From Bacillota bacterium (GTDB taxonomy: Bacteria; Bacillota; Clostridia; Acetivibrionales; DTU013): a DNA stretch of 25,665 nucleotides. A program made the translations under genes and the position numbers. This document shows positions 6,824-14,750 of the stretch, piece by piece. The DNA lies in NCBI GenBank assembly GCA_023411645.1, contig JAEYON010000148.1, positions 1 to 25,665 of the forward strand, read 5' to 3'. A model generated the notes under the pieces. The model saw only the letters and a list, made by a program, of their open reading frames with translations, did no database searches and had not been told where the DNA came from. Position 1 is the stretch's first letter. Each line of letters begins with the position of its first letter.

Positions 6824-8197
6824 TTATTTCACCTGAGGTAGATTTGCCATACTCTTCTCTACGCTCTCTCTGGAATACTCAACGTCAATCATATCGCCGC
6901 TGAAGTACATATCATACGAGGACATATCAAAGTATCCGTGTCCGCTCAGATTGAAAAGGATCACTTTTGATTCACCTGCTTCTTTCGCCTTCACTGCCTC
7001 ATCAATTGCCGCTCTGATAGCGTGTGAGGATTCAGGTGCGGGAACTATCCCTTCAGTTCTTGCAAATGTGACTGCCGCATCGAACACAGACTTCTGACCA
7101 TATGCCATTGCCTCAATCAGACCATCATGATAAAGCTGGCTGACAAGCGCCGAATCACCGTGGTATCTTAGCCCTCCGGCATGGATTCCCTCGGGAATGA
7201 AATCATGACCGAGCGTGTACATCTTTGCAATCGGAGCGATCTTTGCCGTATCACCGTAATCAAAAGCGAACTTGCCCTTTGTAAGCGTCGGGCAGGCAGA
7301 CGGTTCAACCGCAACTGCTCTCACCTTGGTTCCCTTAAATTTATCTTGAAGGAATGGGAATGCAATCCCGGAAAAATTAGTTCCGCCGCCGCAGCAGGCA
7401 AAAATCACGTCAGGATACTCATCAATCTTCTCCATCTGTTTCTTAGCTTCAAGACCAATAACTGTCTGATGAAGACACACATGGTTCAAAACACTGCCAA
7501 GTGAATAATTTGTGTCATCGTGTGTAGCGGCATCTTCAACCGCCTCGCTTATAGCTGTACCAAGGCTTCCGGTAGAATCAGGATCCCTCTCCAGAATCAT
7601 CCTTCCCGCGTTGGTCAGGTTGCTGGGGCTGGCATGAACAGTGGCGCCGAAGGTCTGCATAAAGGAACGCCTATAGGGCTTCTGCTGATAGCTGACCTTT
7701 ACCATATAGACAGTGCATTCCAGACCGAAATGATTACAGGCCATGCTCAGCGCGCTTCCCCACTGTCCTGCCCCTGTTTCGGTAGACAGACGCTTGATGC
7801 CGGCCTGCTTGTTGTAGTAAGCCTGTGCCAGCGCTGAATTTAATTTGTGGCTTCCTGTGGCATTGACGCCCTCATACTTATAGTAAATCCTTGCGGGAGT
7901 GTCCAACAGCTTCTCAAGATTCCTTGCCCTGAATAACGGCGACGGCCTCCACTGCTTATACATTTCCCTGACCTCATCAGGAATATCGATGTATCTCTCT
8001 GTAGACATTTCCTGCGCAATGAGTGAATCAGGAAAAATAGCCTTCATCTCTTCAGGCTTCATCACTTCATTTGTAAACGGGCTATAATACGGTGCGGGCT
8101 TGTTTGGCATGTCGGCAGCGATATTATACCATTGCCTTGGAATTTCGGACTCCTCTAAAAGGACCTTGACAACATCATTCTTGTTAAGATTACTCAT
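6824..8197 (-). CDS. trpB2: TrpB2-type tryptophan synthase beta chain
   Basis: This is a PLP enzyme expected to join indole and serine to make tryptophan, or to act on O-phosphoserine or a similar donor. It has 457 residues, the longer size of the TrpB2 class. Motifs are NATGSHKLN with PLP lysine about K118, ETGAGQWG, and the phosphate-binding CCGGGTNFSG. The start is the ATG at 8197, 9 nt after AGGAGA; an in-frame ATG at 8230 has no ribosome site. No trpA or other trp gene is nearby, and it stands alone between two terminator-like hairpins. Many genomes hold TrpB2 beside a normal TrpBA pair, where it may salvage indole. A TATAAT box lies at 8274-8269 upstream, with repeated octamers just before it. 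Confidence 0.92.
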   Translation of the reverse strand: MSNLNKNDVVKVLLEESEIPRQWYNIAADMPNKPAPYYSPFTNEVMKPEEMKAIFPDSLIAQEMSTERYIDIPDEVREMYKQWRPSPLFRARNLEKLLDTPARIYYKYEGVNATGSHKLNSALAQAYYNKQAGIKRLSTETGAGQWGSALSMACNHFGLECTVYMVKVSYQQKPYRRSFMQTFGATVHASPSNLTNAGRMILERDPDSTGSLGTAISEAVEDAATHDDTNYSLGSVLNHVCLHQTVIGLEAKKQMEKIDEYPDVIFACCGGGTNFSGIAFPFLQDKFKGTKVRAVAVEPSACPTLTKGKFAFDYGDTAKIAPIAKMYTLGHDFIPEGIHAGGLRYHGDSALVSQLYHDGLIEAMAYGQKSVFDAAVTFARTEGIVPAPESSHAIRAAIDEAVKAKEAGESKVILFNLSGHGYFDMSSYDMYFSGDMIDVEYSRESVEKSMANLPQVK

Positions 8198-8268
8198 CTT
8201 CTCATCTCTCCTCTTCTCTTCTAATCTCATCTTATTAAATTAATGAATCAACTGCTTTTAATCATTTT

Positions 8269-8322
8269 ATTATATGACGTGGCAAAATGCAATAGCCTAC
8301 ACAATTTTGCCCACGGCAAAAT
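8269..8322 (-). promoter_or_regulatory. Promoter/operator region with triple GGCAAAAT octamers
   Basis: The octamer GGCAAAAT occurs at 8281-8288 and 8315-8322 and, inverted, as ATTTTGCC at 8304-8311. The last two form a perfect 8-bp inverted repeat with a CAC loop. On the minus strand a TATAAT hexamer (8274-8269) follows, the best -10 box for the TrpB2 gene, though no good -35 box stands at 17 nt. The hairpin may also act as a weak terminator for the large upstream operon; the tail after it is not strongly T-rich. Confidence 0.5.
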
Positions 8323-8365
8323 GATGAGCCCAAATATTCCCTAGCCTATTTTTTGAAAGCTATGC

Positions 8366-9583
8366 TTAATCCGGCAATAGATAATCTACTTTCTGCAGGT
8401 CATTGAATGTAATTTCCCCACCGACAAGCACCATATTAATCTTAATATCTTCATCAAAAATCAGAATATCAGCATCCTTTCCAATTGCCAGCGAACCTTT
8501 TTTCTCAAATACACCAATGTTTTTTGCAGGGGTTGCAGACATCATCTTAACCGCTTGAAAGAGAGGTACATCAGCTTCAGTAACCATAGTGCGCACTAAC
8601 CGGTCAGTTGTGGCGACACTGCCTGCAAAGGCAGACCTGTCGGGAAGCTTTGCAACATCATCCTCAATAATGATCATCCCATCATTTGTCTGGCTGTATA
8701 TCTCACCCTGTATACCATTAAGTCCGGCCACACTGAGTGCATCAGACACCAGACAAATACGGTCCGGCCCTTTGATTTTGTAGATAAGCTTAAGAAGACT
8801 TGATGGCAAATGGCGGCCGTCTGCAATAATCTCCACCATCATATCGTCAAGCAGAAAGGCAGCCTCAATGATACCGGCCTTCCTGTAGGCATTGACTCTA
8901 CGAACCGTAGATGTACATGAATACAAATGAGTCACTGTAGTAAAGCCACATTCATATGCATTTACTGCCTCCTCAAATAATGCATCAGAATGCCCGATAG
9001 ACATCCGAATTCCACGCGGAACAAGTTCGCGGGCCATTTCCATTGCACCTGACAGCTCAGGTGCGACAGACCAGCGCAGGATATTACCAAAGCGCCCGAC
9101 GATTTCCATATATTCATTCGGGTCAGGATTTCGTATCGCATTAGCAGGTTGTGCACCACGTTGATTCATTGCAAAATAAGGGCCTTCCAGATGCATTCCC
9201 AGAATACATGGCCCATCTTTCATTGAAGTATGTGCCTGTGAAATATTATCCATTGCCTTAATGAAGCGTTCATGATCAGCAGAACAGGTCGTTGGCACCA
9301 AAGAGGTTGTACCGTGTTTCATATGCATTTTGCAGCAGTCCATAACCTGTTGAGGGTCTGCTGCCATAAAATCATAGCCCCCGCCACCATGTAAATGGAT
9401 ATCGATGAATCCGGGCGAAATGTACTTACCGCCAACATCGATGGCAATCTCATCCTCCTTAGGTTGTCTTTGATCTCCTGCATAAATACCTGTGATTACT
9501 CCGTTACTTACACTGAGACTGCCATTGGGGATAATGCCCTCCAAACCAATAATCCTGCCGTTTGTAATTAGTATATCCTTCAT
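8366..9583 (-). CDS. nagA: N-acetylglucosamine-6-phosphate deacetylase
   Basis: Removes acetate from GlcNAc-6-phosphate to give glucosamine-6-phosphate. It has 405 residues, normal for the family. Metal and catalytic motifs of the amidohydrolase fold are present: GFIDIHLHG (H63, H65), HLEGPYF (E133), GHSDA (H198), THLYSC (H219) and the catalytic aspartate in VSDA (D281). The ATG at 9583 follows GGAGG by 7 nt. It is the last gene of the large operon, 13 nt after a NagB-like gene, so its product should be the NagB substrate. A related N-acetylhexosamine phosphate cannot be excluded, given the unusual operon context. Confidence 0.93.
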   Translation of the reverse strand: MKDILITNGRIIGLEGIIPNGSLSVSNGVITGIYAGDQRQPKEDEIAIDVGGKYISPGFIDIHLHGGGGYDFMAADPQQVMDCCKMHMKHGTTSLVPTTCSADHERFIKAMDNISQAHTSMKDGPCILGMHLEGPYFAMNQRGAQPANAIRNPDPNEYMEIVGRFGNILRWSVAPELSGAMEMARELVPRGIRMSIGHSDALFEEAVNAYECGFTTVTHLYSCTSTVRRVNAYRKAGIIEAAFLLDDMMVEIIADGRHLPSSLLKLIYKIKGPDRICLVSDALSVAGLNGIQGEIYSQTNDGMIIIEDDVAKLPDRSAFAGSVATTDRLVRTMVTEADVPLFQAVKMMSATPAKNIGVFEKKGSLAIGKDADILIFDEDIKINMVLVGGEITFNDLQKVDYLLPD

Positions 9584-9596
9584 GTTCGTACCTCCA

Positions 9597-10358
9597 TCAT
9601 ATCAATTTTGCTGAATCGGTATCTAAAAACAAGATTGCTTTTGGATGGGTACGCAGGATAGATGCCGGAATCTGCTCCGATATCGGATCAAATAAGGCAC
9701 GCTTTACTGCAGGCGCCTTCCTTTCTCCAGGTACCATACAGGCTAGTGCACTCGCTGACATAATTAGCGGAATCGTAACCGTCAGAGCATATGTTGGTAC
9801 CTTTTCTATACTACTGAAGCAGCCGTCATTAACCTGCTGAATGCGGCTTCTTTCGTCCAGCTTTATGATACGAACAGATTGATTGTCGTCAAATTTTGCC
9901 AGAGGAGGGTCATTGAAAGCAATATGCCCGTTTTCACCTATGCCTGCACAGACAATGTCAATTGGGTGCTGCTGCAAGAGCGAGCTGTAACGCCTGCATT
10001 CCATCTCAAGGTCATCCGCATTTCCATTAATTAAGTTAACACTTTTGAATGCAGCAACATCAAAAATCCTCTGTCTCAGATAATTTCCAAAACCTTGAGG
10101 GGCTTCAGGCGGTAATTCTATATATTCATCCATATGAAACGCATTAATTCTTTCCCAGGATATGTCATCGTATTCAGTCAAAGCACTTAGAAAATCGTCC
10201 TGAGAGGGAGCCGCGGCAAAGAGTATATTGATTTCATCCTTACTTCTTAACGACTCCAAAATCCACCCGTGGACGGCCTGAGCCGAAATGTCTCCTAGTT
10301 CCTTCCTGTTCTCACTTATCAAAACATTTAGTTTATCAACCTTGATTTCTTTTTTCAT
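9597..10358 (-). CDS. NagB-family glucosamine-6-phosphate deaminase-like protein
   Basis: This 253-residue protein of the NagB/RpiA-like fold would turn an amino-sugar phosphate into a keto-sugar phosphate plus ammonia. It has the FHMDEYIELP motif with the active-site Asp, and GIGENGHIAFNDPP. In classical NagB of E. coli the latter reads GVGNDGHIAFNEP, so the catalytic Asp is Asn here and the ring-opening Glu is Asp. These changes occur in NagB-like paralogs, so substrate or rate may differ. The start is the ATG at 10358, 8 nt after AAGGGG; a GTG at 10367 also reads in frame but overlaps that ribosome site. It is flanked by SIS and NagA genes with 22- and 13-nt gaps. Confidence 0.82.
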   Translation of the reverse strand: MKKEIKVDKLNVLISENRKELGDISAQAVHGWILESLRSKDEINILFAAAPSQDDFLSALTEYDDISWERINAFHMDEYIELPPEAPQGFGNYLRQRIFDVAAFKSVNLINGNADDLEMECRRYSSLLQQHPIDIVCAGIGENGHIAFNDPPLAKFDDNQSVRIIKLDERSRIQQVNDGCFSSIEKVPTYALTVTIPLIMSASALACMVPGERKAPAVKRALFDPISEQIPASILRTHPKAILFLDTDSAKLI

Positions 10359-10380
10359 CACCGTCACCCCTTAAAGTATA

Positions 10381-11142
10381 CTAGAAGAGCAAAACTGCCT
10401 TCCCTGAATATTTCTCAACAAGGTGCTTATTATATTCATCGCCTCCAGGCATATTACCACTTCTGAATATAGGTGGGGTATATCCTTTGGATACCAGATA
10501 CTTACATGTTTCCATCACAAGGTAATTGACAGTGAAACAGTTGCAGTATGTGGATGTCGGACCGATATTCTGCTCACAGCCGTCAATTGAGAGAATAGCA
10601 TCACCATACGGCAGATGGTTGTTTATAAATATATCTACTGATTCGTATAGGTTTGCTCCTGTAGGATGGCGTGAGGGGTGATCCTTCGGGATCTTTTGAG
10701 CAAATAAGGTTGAGGTGATGGCAATAGTTGTCACACCAAGCCTCTTAGCCTCAAGAGCACAGTCTATTGTCATGCTGTTGATACCGTATGCATTTATAAT
10801 GATAAGAACTTCATTCGGAGTCTTCCCGACGCCATACGAATTAAGGACAGCAACAGCATATCCGGGAACTCTTTCGACCTTCATGGAGCGAAAACCGCCA
10901 TGACTGAGATTGGTTCCCGGATCTAGAATAGCATTAATGCAGGCTAGTCCGCCTGCGCGGGAGAACGTCTCCTCTACTGCCATGTTAGAGTGCCCACCAG
11001 GACCTATTACATGTATTACCTGACCCCGCATGATGGAATCACCAATAACAGCAGCGGCCTTTTTTATTGATTCATCCTCAGTAAGTATTTCGTCAAGGAT
11101 AGAAGATACTATTTGCTTATATTCCAAAGCTTCCTTATTCAT
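10381..11142 (-). CDS. SIS-domain phosphosugar-binding protein (UPF0309 type)
   Basis: This 253-residue protein has one SIS (sugar isomerase) fold. It reads GQVIHVIGPGGHSNMAVEE (about 40-58), then a long hydrophobic core with VLIIINAYG and the phosphate-loop-like TTIAITSTLFAQ. It resembles the COG4821/UPF0309 family of predicted phosphosugar-binding proteins, often found near amino-sugar genes. It could isomerise, cleave or sense an amino-sugar phosphate that feeds the NagB/NagA pair. No HTH is present, so it is not an RpiR regulator. The ATG follows GGGAGA by 6 nt. Confidence 0.82.
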   Translation of the reverse strand: MNKEALEYKQIVSSILDEILTEDESIKKAAAVIGDSIMRGQVIHVIGPGGHSNMAVEETFSRAGGLACINAILDPGTNLSHGGFRSMKVERVPGYAVAVLNSYGVGKTPNEVLIIINAYGINSMTIDCALEAKRLGVTTIAITSTLFAQKIPKDHPSRHPTGANLYESVDIFINNHLPYGDAILSIDGCEQNIGPTSTYCNCFTVNYLVMETCKYLVSKGYTPPIFRSGNMPGGDEYNKHLVEKYSGKAVLLF

Positions 11143-11209
11143 TTTTTATCTCCCTTCATTTCATCATAATTAGTTAGTCTGGTAAATATCCATGCCGTTT
11201 ATCAAAATT

Positions 11210-11542
11210 CTAAACAGCTGCATGAAAGAAAAACATTTTAATATACTCACATGAAATATCCCTCTTAATTGAATGATAAAATCCCGGAGGAACAATAAAG
11301 CAGGTTCCGGGAGAAAGCGGGAACTCACTTTCTCCGACTAAAGCTCTTCCTGCGCCCTCCAATACATAAAAGCCTTCCTGATCTTCATGAGTACCACCCT
11401 GAATATACTCCACCTGTGTATACACAAGCAGTCCGGTTCTGCACCCGGCTTGACATCCATTCTCCTCAGTCAGCAAAGGTATATATTCATACTCCTTAAA
11501 CTTGACGGGGCTTATATCAGCTTGATTAATAAAAATTTGCAT
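11210..11542 (-). CDS. Small single-domain cupin protein
   Basis: A 110-residue cupin with one conserved beta-barrel: motif 1 around GGTHEDQEGFYVLEGAGRAL (His, Glu ligands) and motif 2 around FPLSPGTCFIVPPGFYHSI (His). Such proteins bind a metal and act as isomerases, epimerases or sensors in sugar and organic acid operons. The start is the ATG at 11542, 6 nt after AAGGTG; the in-frame GTG at 11551 lies within that ribosome site. It lies between the TRAP small subunit gene (60-nt gap, with a possible cre site) and the SIS gene. The exact role is unknown; anomer or epimer conversion of the imported compound is one possibility. Confidence 0.8.
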   Translation of the reverse strand: MQIFINQADISPVKFKEYEYIPLLTEENGCQAGCRTGLLVYTQVEYIQGGTHEDQEGFYVLEGAGRALVGESEFPLSPGTCFIVPPGFYHSIKRDISCEYIKMFFFHAAV

Positions 11543-11584
11543 ATAAATCACCTTACATTGGAATTCTTTATATTTACGAACACA

Positions 11585-11598
11585 AGAAAACGCTTGTA
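11585..11598. promoter_or_regulatory. Possible cre (CcpA) site
   Basis: AGAAAACGCTTGTA matches the catabolite-response consensus TGWAANCGNTNWCA at 11 of 14 positions, including the central AANCGNT. It lies between the TRAP small subunit and cupin genes. It could make the distal sugar genes carbon-responsive, but a single weak match inside an operon may be chance. Confidence 0.25.
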
Positions 11599-11602
11599 AT
11601 AT

Positions 11603-12088
11603 CTAAGCTTCCTGCTTTACCGACTCCTTGCCTTTTACAGCCTCAATCAGCCTCGGAATCATAAAAATCGCAGATACAAGAGCAAAGGCAGGAATTGCTG
11701 AGTACGACCAGACGAGCGACCATTGTGTAGTAGGAAATTCGAGTGCTATCTTTGTAATGGCGGTTTGTATACCCGTGATGAAAAGCATTGCATAAAATGC
11801 AACAGTCAATATCACTACAATAACACGTACTACTTTCTGTAATTTCGGAGACATCGCGTTGGCCAAAAAGTCCATAAAAATGTGCTCTTTTAAATAAACA
11901 CATGAAGCAATTCCCAGGCATATCATCCAGACTACGCATATAGTACAGACATCAGATACCCACAATATAGAATGGCTGAGGAAAGTTCTGCTTATTATCT
12001 CTGCCATATTCAATAAAAAGATGACAAGAAACAATAAACCCGAAACAGTTATCAGCACTCTAGAAAATCTATCCAATACTTTTTTCAT
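11603..12088 (-). CDS. dctQ: TRAP transporter small membrane subunit (DctQ)
   Basis: This 161-residue inner-membrane protein has four predicted hydrophobic segments (about 9-31, 46-67, 86-107 and 128-148), with the acidic/aromatic loop segments typical of DctQ: SILWVSDVCTICVVWMICLG and LKEHIFMDFL. It partners DctM and the DctP receptor in sodium-driven uptake of an organic acid. The start is the ATG at 12088, 8 nt after GGAGG, which itself overlaps the DctM stop region, so translation is coupled. The usual order is P-Q-M; here it follows M. Confidence 0.9.
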   Translation of the reverse strand: MKKVLDRFSRVLITVSGLLFLVIFLLNMAEIISRTFLSHSILWVSDVCTICVVWMICLGIASCVYLKEHIFMDFLANAMSPKLQKVVRVIVVILTVAFYAMLFITGIQTAITKIALEFPTTQWSLVWSYSAIPAFALVSAIFMIPRLIEAVKGKESVKQEA

Positions 12089-12092
12089 TTTG

Positions 12093-13379
12093 TTAACCTC
12101 CAAACACTAAATTGGGTAACCAAGTCACTACCCATGGGATATATGTGATAAATATTAGTGATATTAGTAATACACCGACGAAAGGTAAAGATGCTTTGGC
12201 TAAACGTTCGAAGGGCATGTCCGCAAGCTTCGCTTCTATAAACAGCAGTGCACCTACAGGCGGTGTTAAAAGGCCTATCATAAGATTGCTGATCATAATT
12301 ATTCCAAAATGTATGGGGTCTATACCCAACTGAGTCGCAATAGGCAGAAGTATAGGAGCAAATATCAGCATAGCTGGATTTGCATCCATAATCATGCCCA
12401 GGAACAAAAAGAAAATGTTTACAATTAAAAGAAATACAAAAGCTGTTGGCTGATACTGTGCTACAAGCTGACCAAGTATCTTTCCAAGTCCCTCAACTGC
12501 AATTAGGTAAGAGAATATGCCTGCGACGGCAAAGAGAGCCATGATGGTGGCAGAAAATTGTGCAGTCTTTTTAAATGCACTTAACATATCCTTTAGTGAA
12601 ATATTTCTATAAACAAAGAAACCGATTATCAAAACATATGCACATGCCAGTATGGCAACCTCAGTAATTGTGGTTATTCCTGAGAACACACCGCCAATTA
12701 CAATTACAGGCGCAATTAATGCTAGCCAGGACTCACGAATAACAGATTTGAAGTTCTTCCATGACATTTGTGATTTATGGGGTTTTAAATCAAACTTCTT
12801 AACTTTTATGAATACGAGTAATGCTAACAAGGCAGCCATAATGAGACCTGGAATCATTGCACCAAGAAACAGACGCCCGACTGACAAATTAGTAATCAGC
12901 GCCAGAAAAACCATGGGTATACCCGGCGGTATGATTGGACCCAGCACTGCACCTGCAGCATTGAGTGCGGCGGAAAAATCCTCCGGATAACCTTCCTTCT
13001 TCATTTCAGGCAACATTATTGGAGAAATCGCAGCGGCATCAGCGGGGCCTGAACCGGAAACCAGGGAGAATATTACATTTACAACAATGCAGGCATACGC
13101 CAGACCACCCTTGATTTTACCTATAAAGAACATTGAGAATTTTAATGTTCGTTCTGTCATACCAGTTATATTCATTAATTCCCCGACAAGTATGAAAAAT
13201 GGAATTGCTAGTAATGACATATTAGACAGGCCGTTGATCATGCTGTTTGATATCATTGACAGCGGACCGTTTCCTGTTCCAAGCAGATATGTGACTCCGG
13301 CCACTGCCATAGAAACAAAAATGTCCATGCCAAGAAACATTAATAGAAACATGACAATAAATACAATTAGTATTGCCAT
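12093..13379 (-). CDS. dctM: TRAP transporter large permease (DctM)
   Basis: This 428-residue integral membrane protein has many hydrophobic segments and DctM hallmarks: an N-terminal MFLLMFLGMDIFVSMAVAG, SGSGPADAAAISPIMLPEM, IIPPGIPMVFLAL, and a C-terminal GLLTPPVGALLFIEAKLA. It is the channel-forming subunit of the TRAP system, driving uptake with a sodium gradient. I chose the ATG at 13379, behind AAGGAGG (11-nt spacing), because the family starts at this hydrophobic helix. The longer frame from a TTG at 13421 adds a charged tail with no ribosome site. A 12-bp stem-loop separates it from the receptor gene. Confidence 0.92.
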   Translation of the reverse strand: MAILIVFIVMFLLMFLGMDIFVSMAVAGVTYLLGTGNGPLSMISNSMINGLSNMSLLAIPFFILVGELMNITGMTERTLKFSMFFIGKIKGGLAYACIVVNVIFSLVSGSGPADAAAISPIMLPEMKKEGYPEDFSAALNAAGAVLGPIIPPGIPMVFLALITNLSVGRLFLGAMIPGLIMAALLALLVFIKVKKFDLKPHKSQMSWKNFKSVIRESWLALIAPVIVIGGVFSGITTITEVAILACAYVLIIGFFVYRNISLKDMLSAFKKTAQFSATIMALFAVAGIFSYLIAVEGLGKILGQLVAQYQPTAFVFLLIVNIFFLFLGMIMDANPAMLIFAPILLPIATQLGIDPIHFGIIMISNLMIGLLTPPVGALLFIEAKLADMPFERLAKASLPFVGVLLISLIFITYIPWVVTWLPNLVFGG

Positions 13380-13448
13380 AGTACGTTTATCCTCCTTAAT
13401 AAGTTTGACTTTCTTGGGCAAAAATATAATGTAAGATCATTACTAATC

Positions 13449-13486
13449 AGGAGGGATGTCACTCATATTTTGAGGATATCCCTCCT
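13449..13486 (-). other. Intercistronic stem-loop between TRAP receptor and permease genes
   Basis: AGGAGGGATATC and GACATCCCTCCT (minus strand) pair over 12 bp with a single G-U wobble around a 14-nt loop that can itself pair CTCA/TGAG. It starts 24 nt after the receptor gene stop. No T-run follows on the minus strand, so it is not a simple terminator. It probably protects the receptor mRNA from 3' decay, giving more receptor than permease. Confidence 0.65.
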
Positions 13487-13509
13487 TTTGCTATTTATTT
13501 TTAGAAGAT

Positions 13510-14613
13510 TTATTTAGTATAGGTTTCCTTGAATTTCATTATTTCATCAATAGTACCGGTAGGCCATAGTTCTCCTGCCTTGTCAAACTCTTTGTAAATA
13601 TCAGAACCAAGCTTATCCTGAATGGATTTAACATCAACCTCAACATATTCCATTTTCTCGTTAAGGAATTTCATTGTATCATCCAATGTGGCAGCGATTT
13701 GCTCCGCTTCAAAAGCAGTAGCTTCATCAGCAGCTGCCTTTATGATAGCTTTTTGATTGTCGGATAGCTTCTTCCATAAATTTTCACTGATAAACATGCC
13801 GCAAACATCCCTGATATAGTCAGTCTTCATGAAATATTTCTGCACTTCAAAGAAGCTGCTGTTTTTAGCTGTTATGAAATTATTTTCCTGCGCATCGACT
13901 GTTCCCTGCCGAAGTGCAATGTATAGATCAGCAAATGGTACAACAACAGGGGTAGCACCCAGCTTTTTCATCGTCTGCTGAACCAGAGCAGACTCAGCCG
14001 TCCTAACCTTCAGGCCTTTAAAGTCATCCGCAGTTCTTACAGCTTTATTAGACGTTAACTGTCTAGGCGGTAATTCACCTTTTGCGGAAAGTGTACGAAC
14101 TCCCGACGTTGTCGCAGCTTCTTCGAACCATTGCTTTGCAGTGTCGGAGTCTAAAAATGCCTGCAGCTGTTCGTAGTCATCCCAAATAAAAGGTGCAGTA
14201 ACAGCAGTGAACTTTTTAGCACCTTCCAGCCAGCAATAGCATGAGAAAGAGTTATAGAACATGTCTGTCAGTCCATTAGGCATACCGCTCAGCATATCGT
14301 TAATGCCTCCAAGTACACTATTAGGATAAACTTCAACGGTAATGTTGGCTTCAGTATTACTGTTGACAATCTCCGCAAAATGGTTCATAGCCATAGTTGC
14401 GGGGTCATCCTCTGTCTTGATTCCGGCTAGTTTGATTTTGAAGCTCTTCTCAGGTTCAGCGGGTGTTGCCGTATTAGTTTCTGCTGTTTTTGTTTCTGTT
14501 GCTGCATTAGTTTCTGTTGCTGCATTTTGTTTTGTGTCGGTGGAACCGCATGCACTAAATAACATTGATACAATTACCACCAAAATGAGTAGCGATGTGA
14601 TTCTTCTTTTCAT
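13510..14613 (-). CDS. dctP: TRAP transporter substrate-binding lipoprotein (DctP)
   Basis: This 367-residue extracytoplasmic receptor has a signal peptide of about 20 residues ending in the lipobox LFSAC (Cys21), so it is anchored to the outer face of the membrane. A Thr/Glu/Ala-rich tether follows (about 27-56), then the DctP fold. The fold carries GLKVRTAESALVQQ, whose Arg usually binds the substrate carboxylate, and ADLYIALRQGTVDAQENN. The ligand is therefore likely a carboxylate, which fits sialic-acid-like sugars, amino-acid derivatives and keto acids alike. The ATG at 14613 follows GGAGGG. The 137-nt gap before it contains TTGACT but no well-placed -10 box. It is the first of three TRAP genes. 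Confidence 0.92.
   Translation of the reverse strand: MKRRITSLLILVVIVSMLFSACGSTDTKQNAATETNAATETKTAETNTATPAEPEKSFKIKLAGIKTEDDPATMAMNHFAEIVNSNTEANITVEVYPNSVLGGINDMLSGMPNGLTDMFYNSFSCYCWLEGAKKFTAVTAPFIWDDYEQLQAFLDSDTAKQWFEEAATTSGVRTLSAKGELPPRQLTSNKAVRTADDFKGLKVRTAESALVQQTMKKLGATPVVVPFADLYIALRQGTVDAQENNFITAKNSSFFEVQKYFMKTDYIRDVCGMFISENLWKKLSDNQKAIIKAAADEATAFEAEQIAATLDDTMKFLNEKMEYVEVDVKSIQDKLGSDIYKEFDKAGELWPTGTIDEIMKFKETYTK
14491..14526. repeat. Tandem 18-bp repeat in the DctP tether
   Basis: Two adjacent 18-bp copies, TGTTTCTGTTGCTGCATT and AGTTTCTGTTGCTGCATT, differ at one base. They encode NAATET-type repeats in the Thr-rich linker between lipid anchor and binding domain, a place where copy number could vary without harming the fold. 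Confidence 0.75.
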
Positions 14614-14750
14614 AATACCCTCCTCTTTTTGTTTCCACGTTTAGTTTCTTATTTGTGAAATGTTACATCTTATGTTGATAAAGATTAAACTATATTTACA
14701 TAAGCTGTATCATATTCAACCTTGCTTCAGTCAAACTCTTTAATACAGTA

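Noticed and set aside
8198..8365. T-box or tryptophan attenuator before trpB2
   Set aside because: The leader is too short and shows no T-box sequence, tRNA specifier stem or leader peptide with Trp codons.
13422..13509. Terminator after dctP
   Set aside because: The stem is strong but no T-tract follows on the coding strand, and the permease gene must be expressed with the receptor; processing hairpin preferred.
14614..14750. Internal promoter before dctP
   Set aside because: TTGACT is present but candidate -10 boxes are at 14 or more than 18 nt spacing; not strong enough to list.
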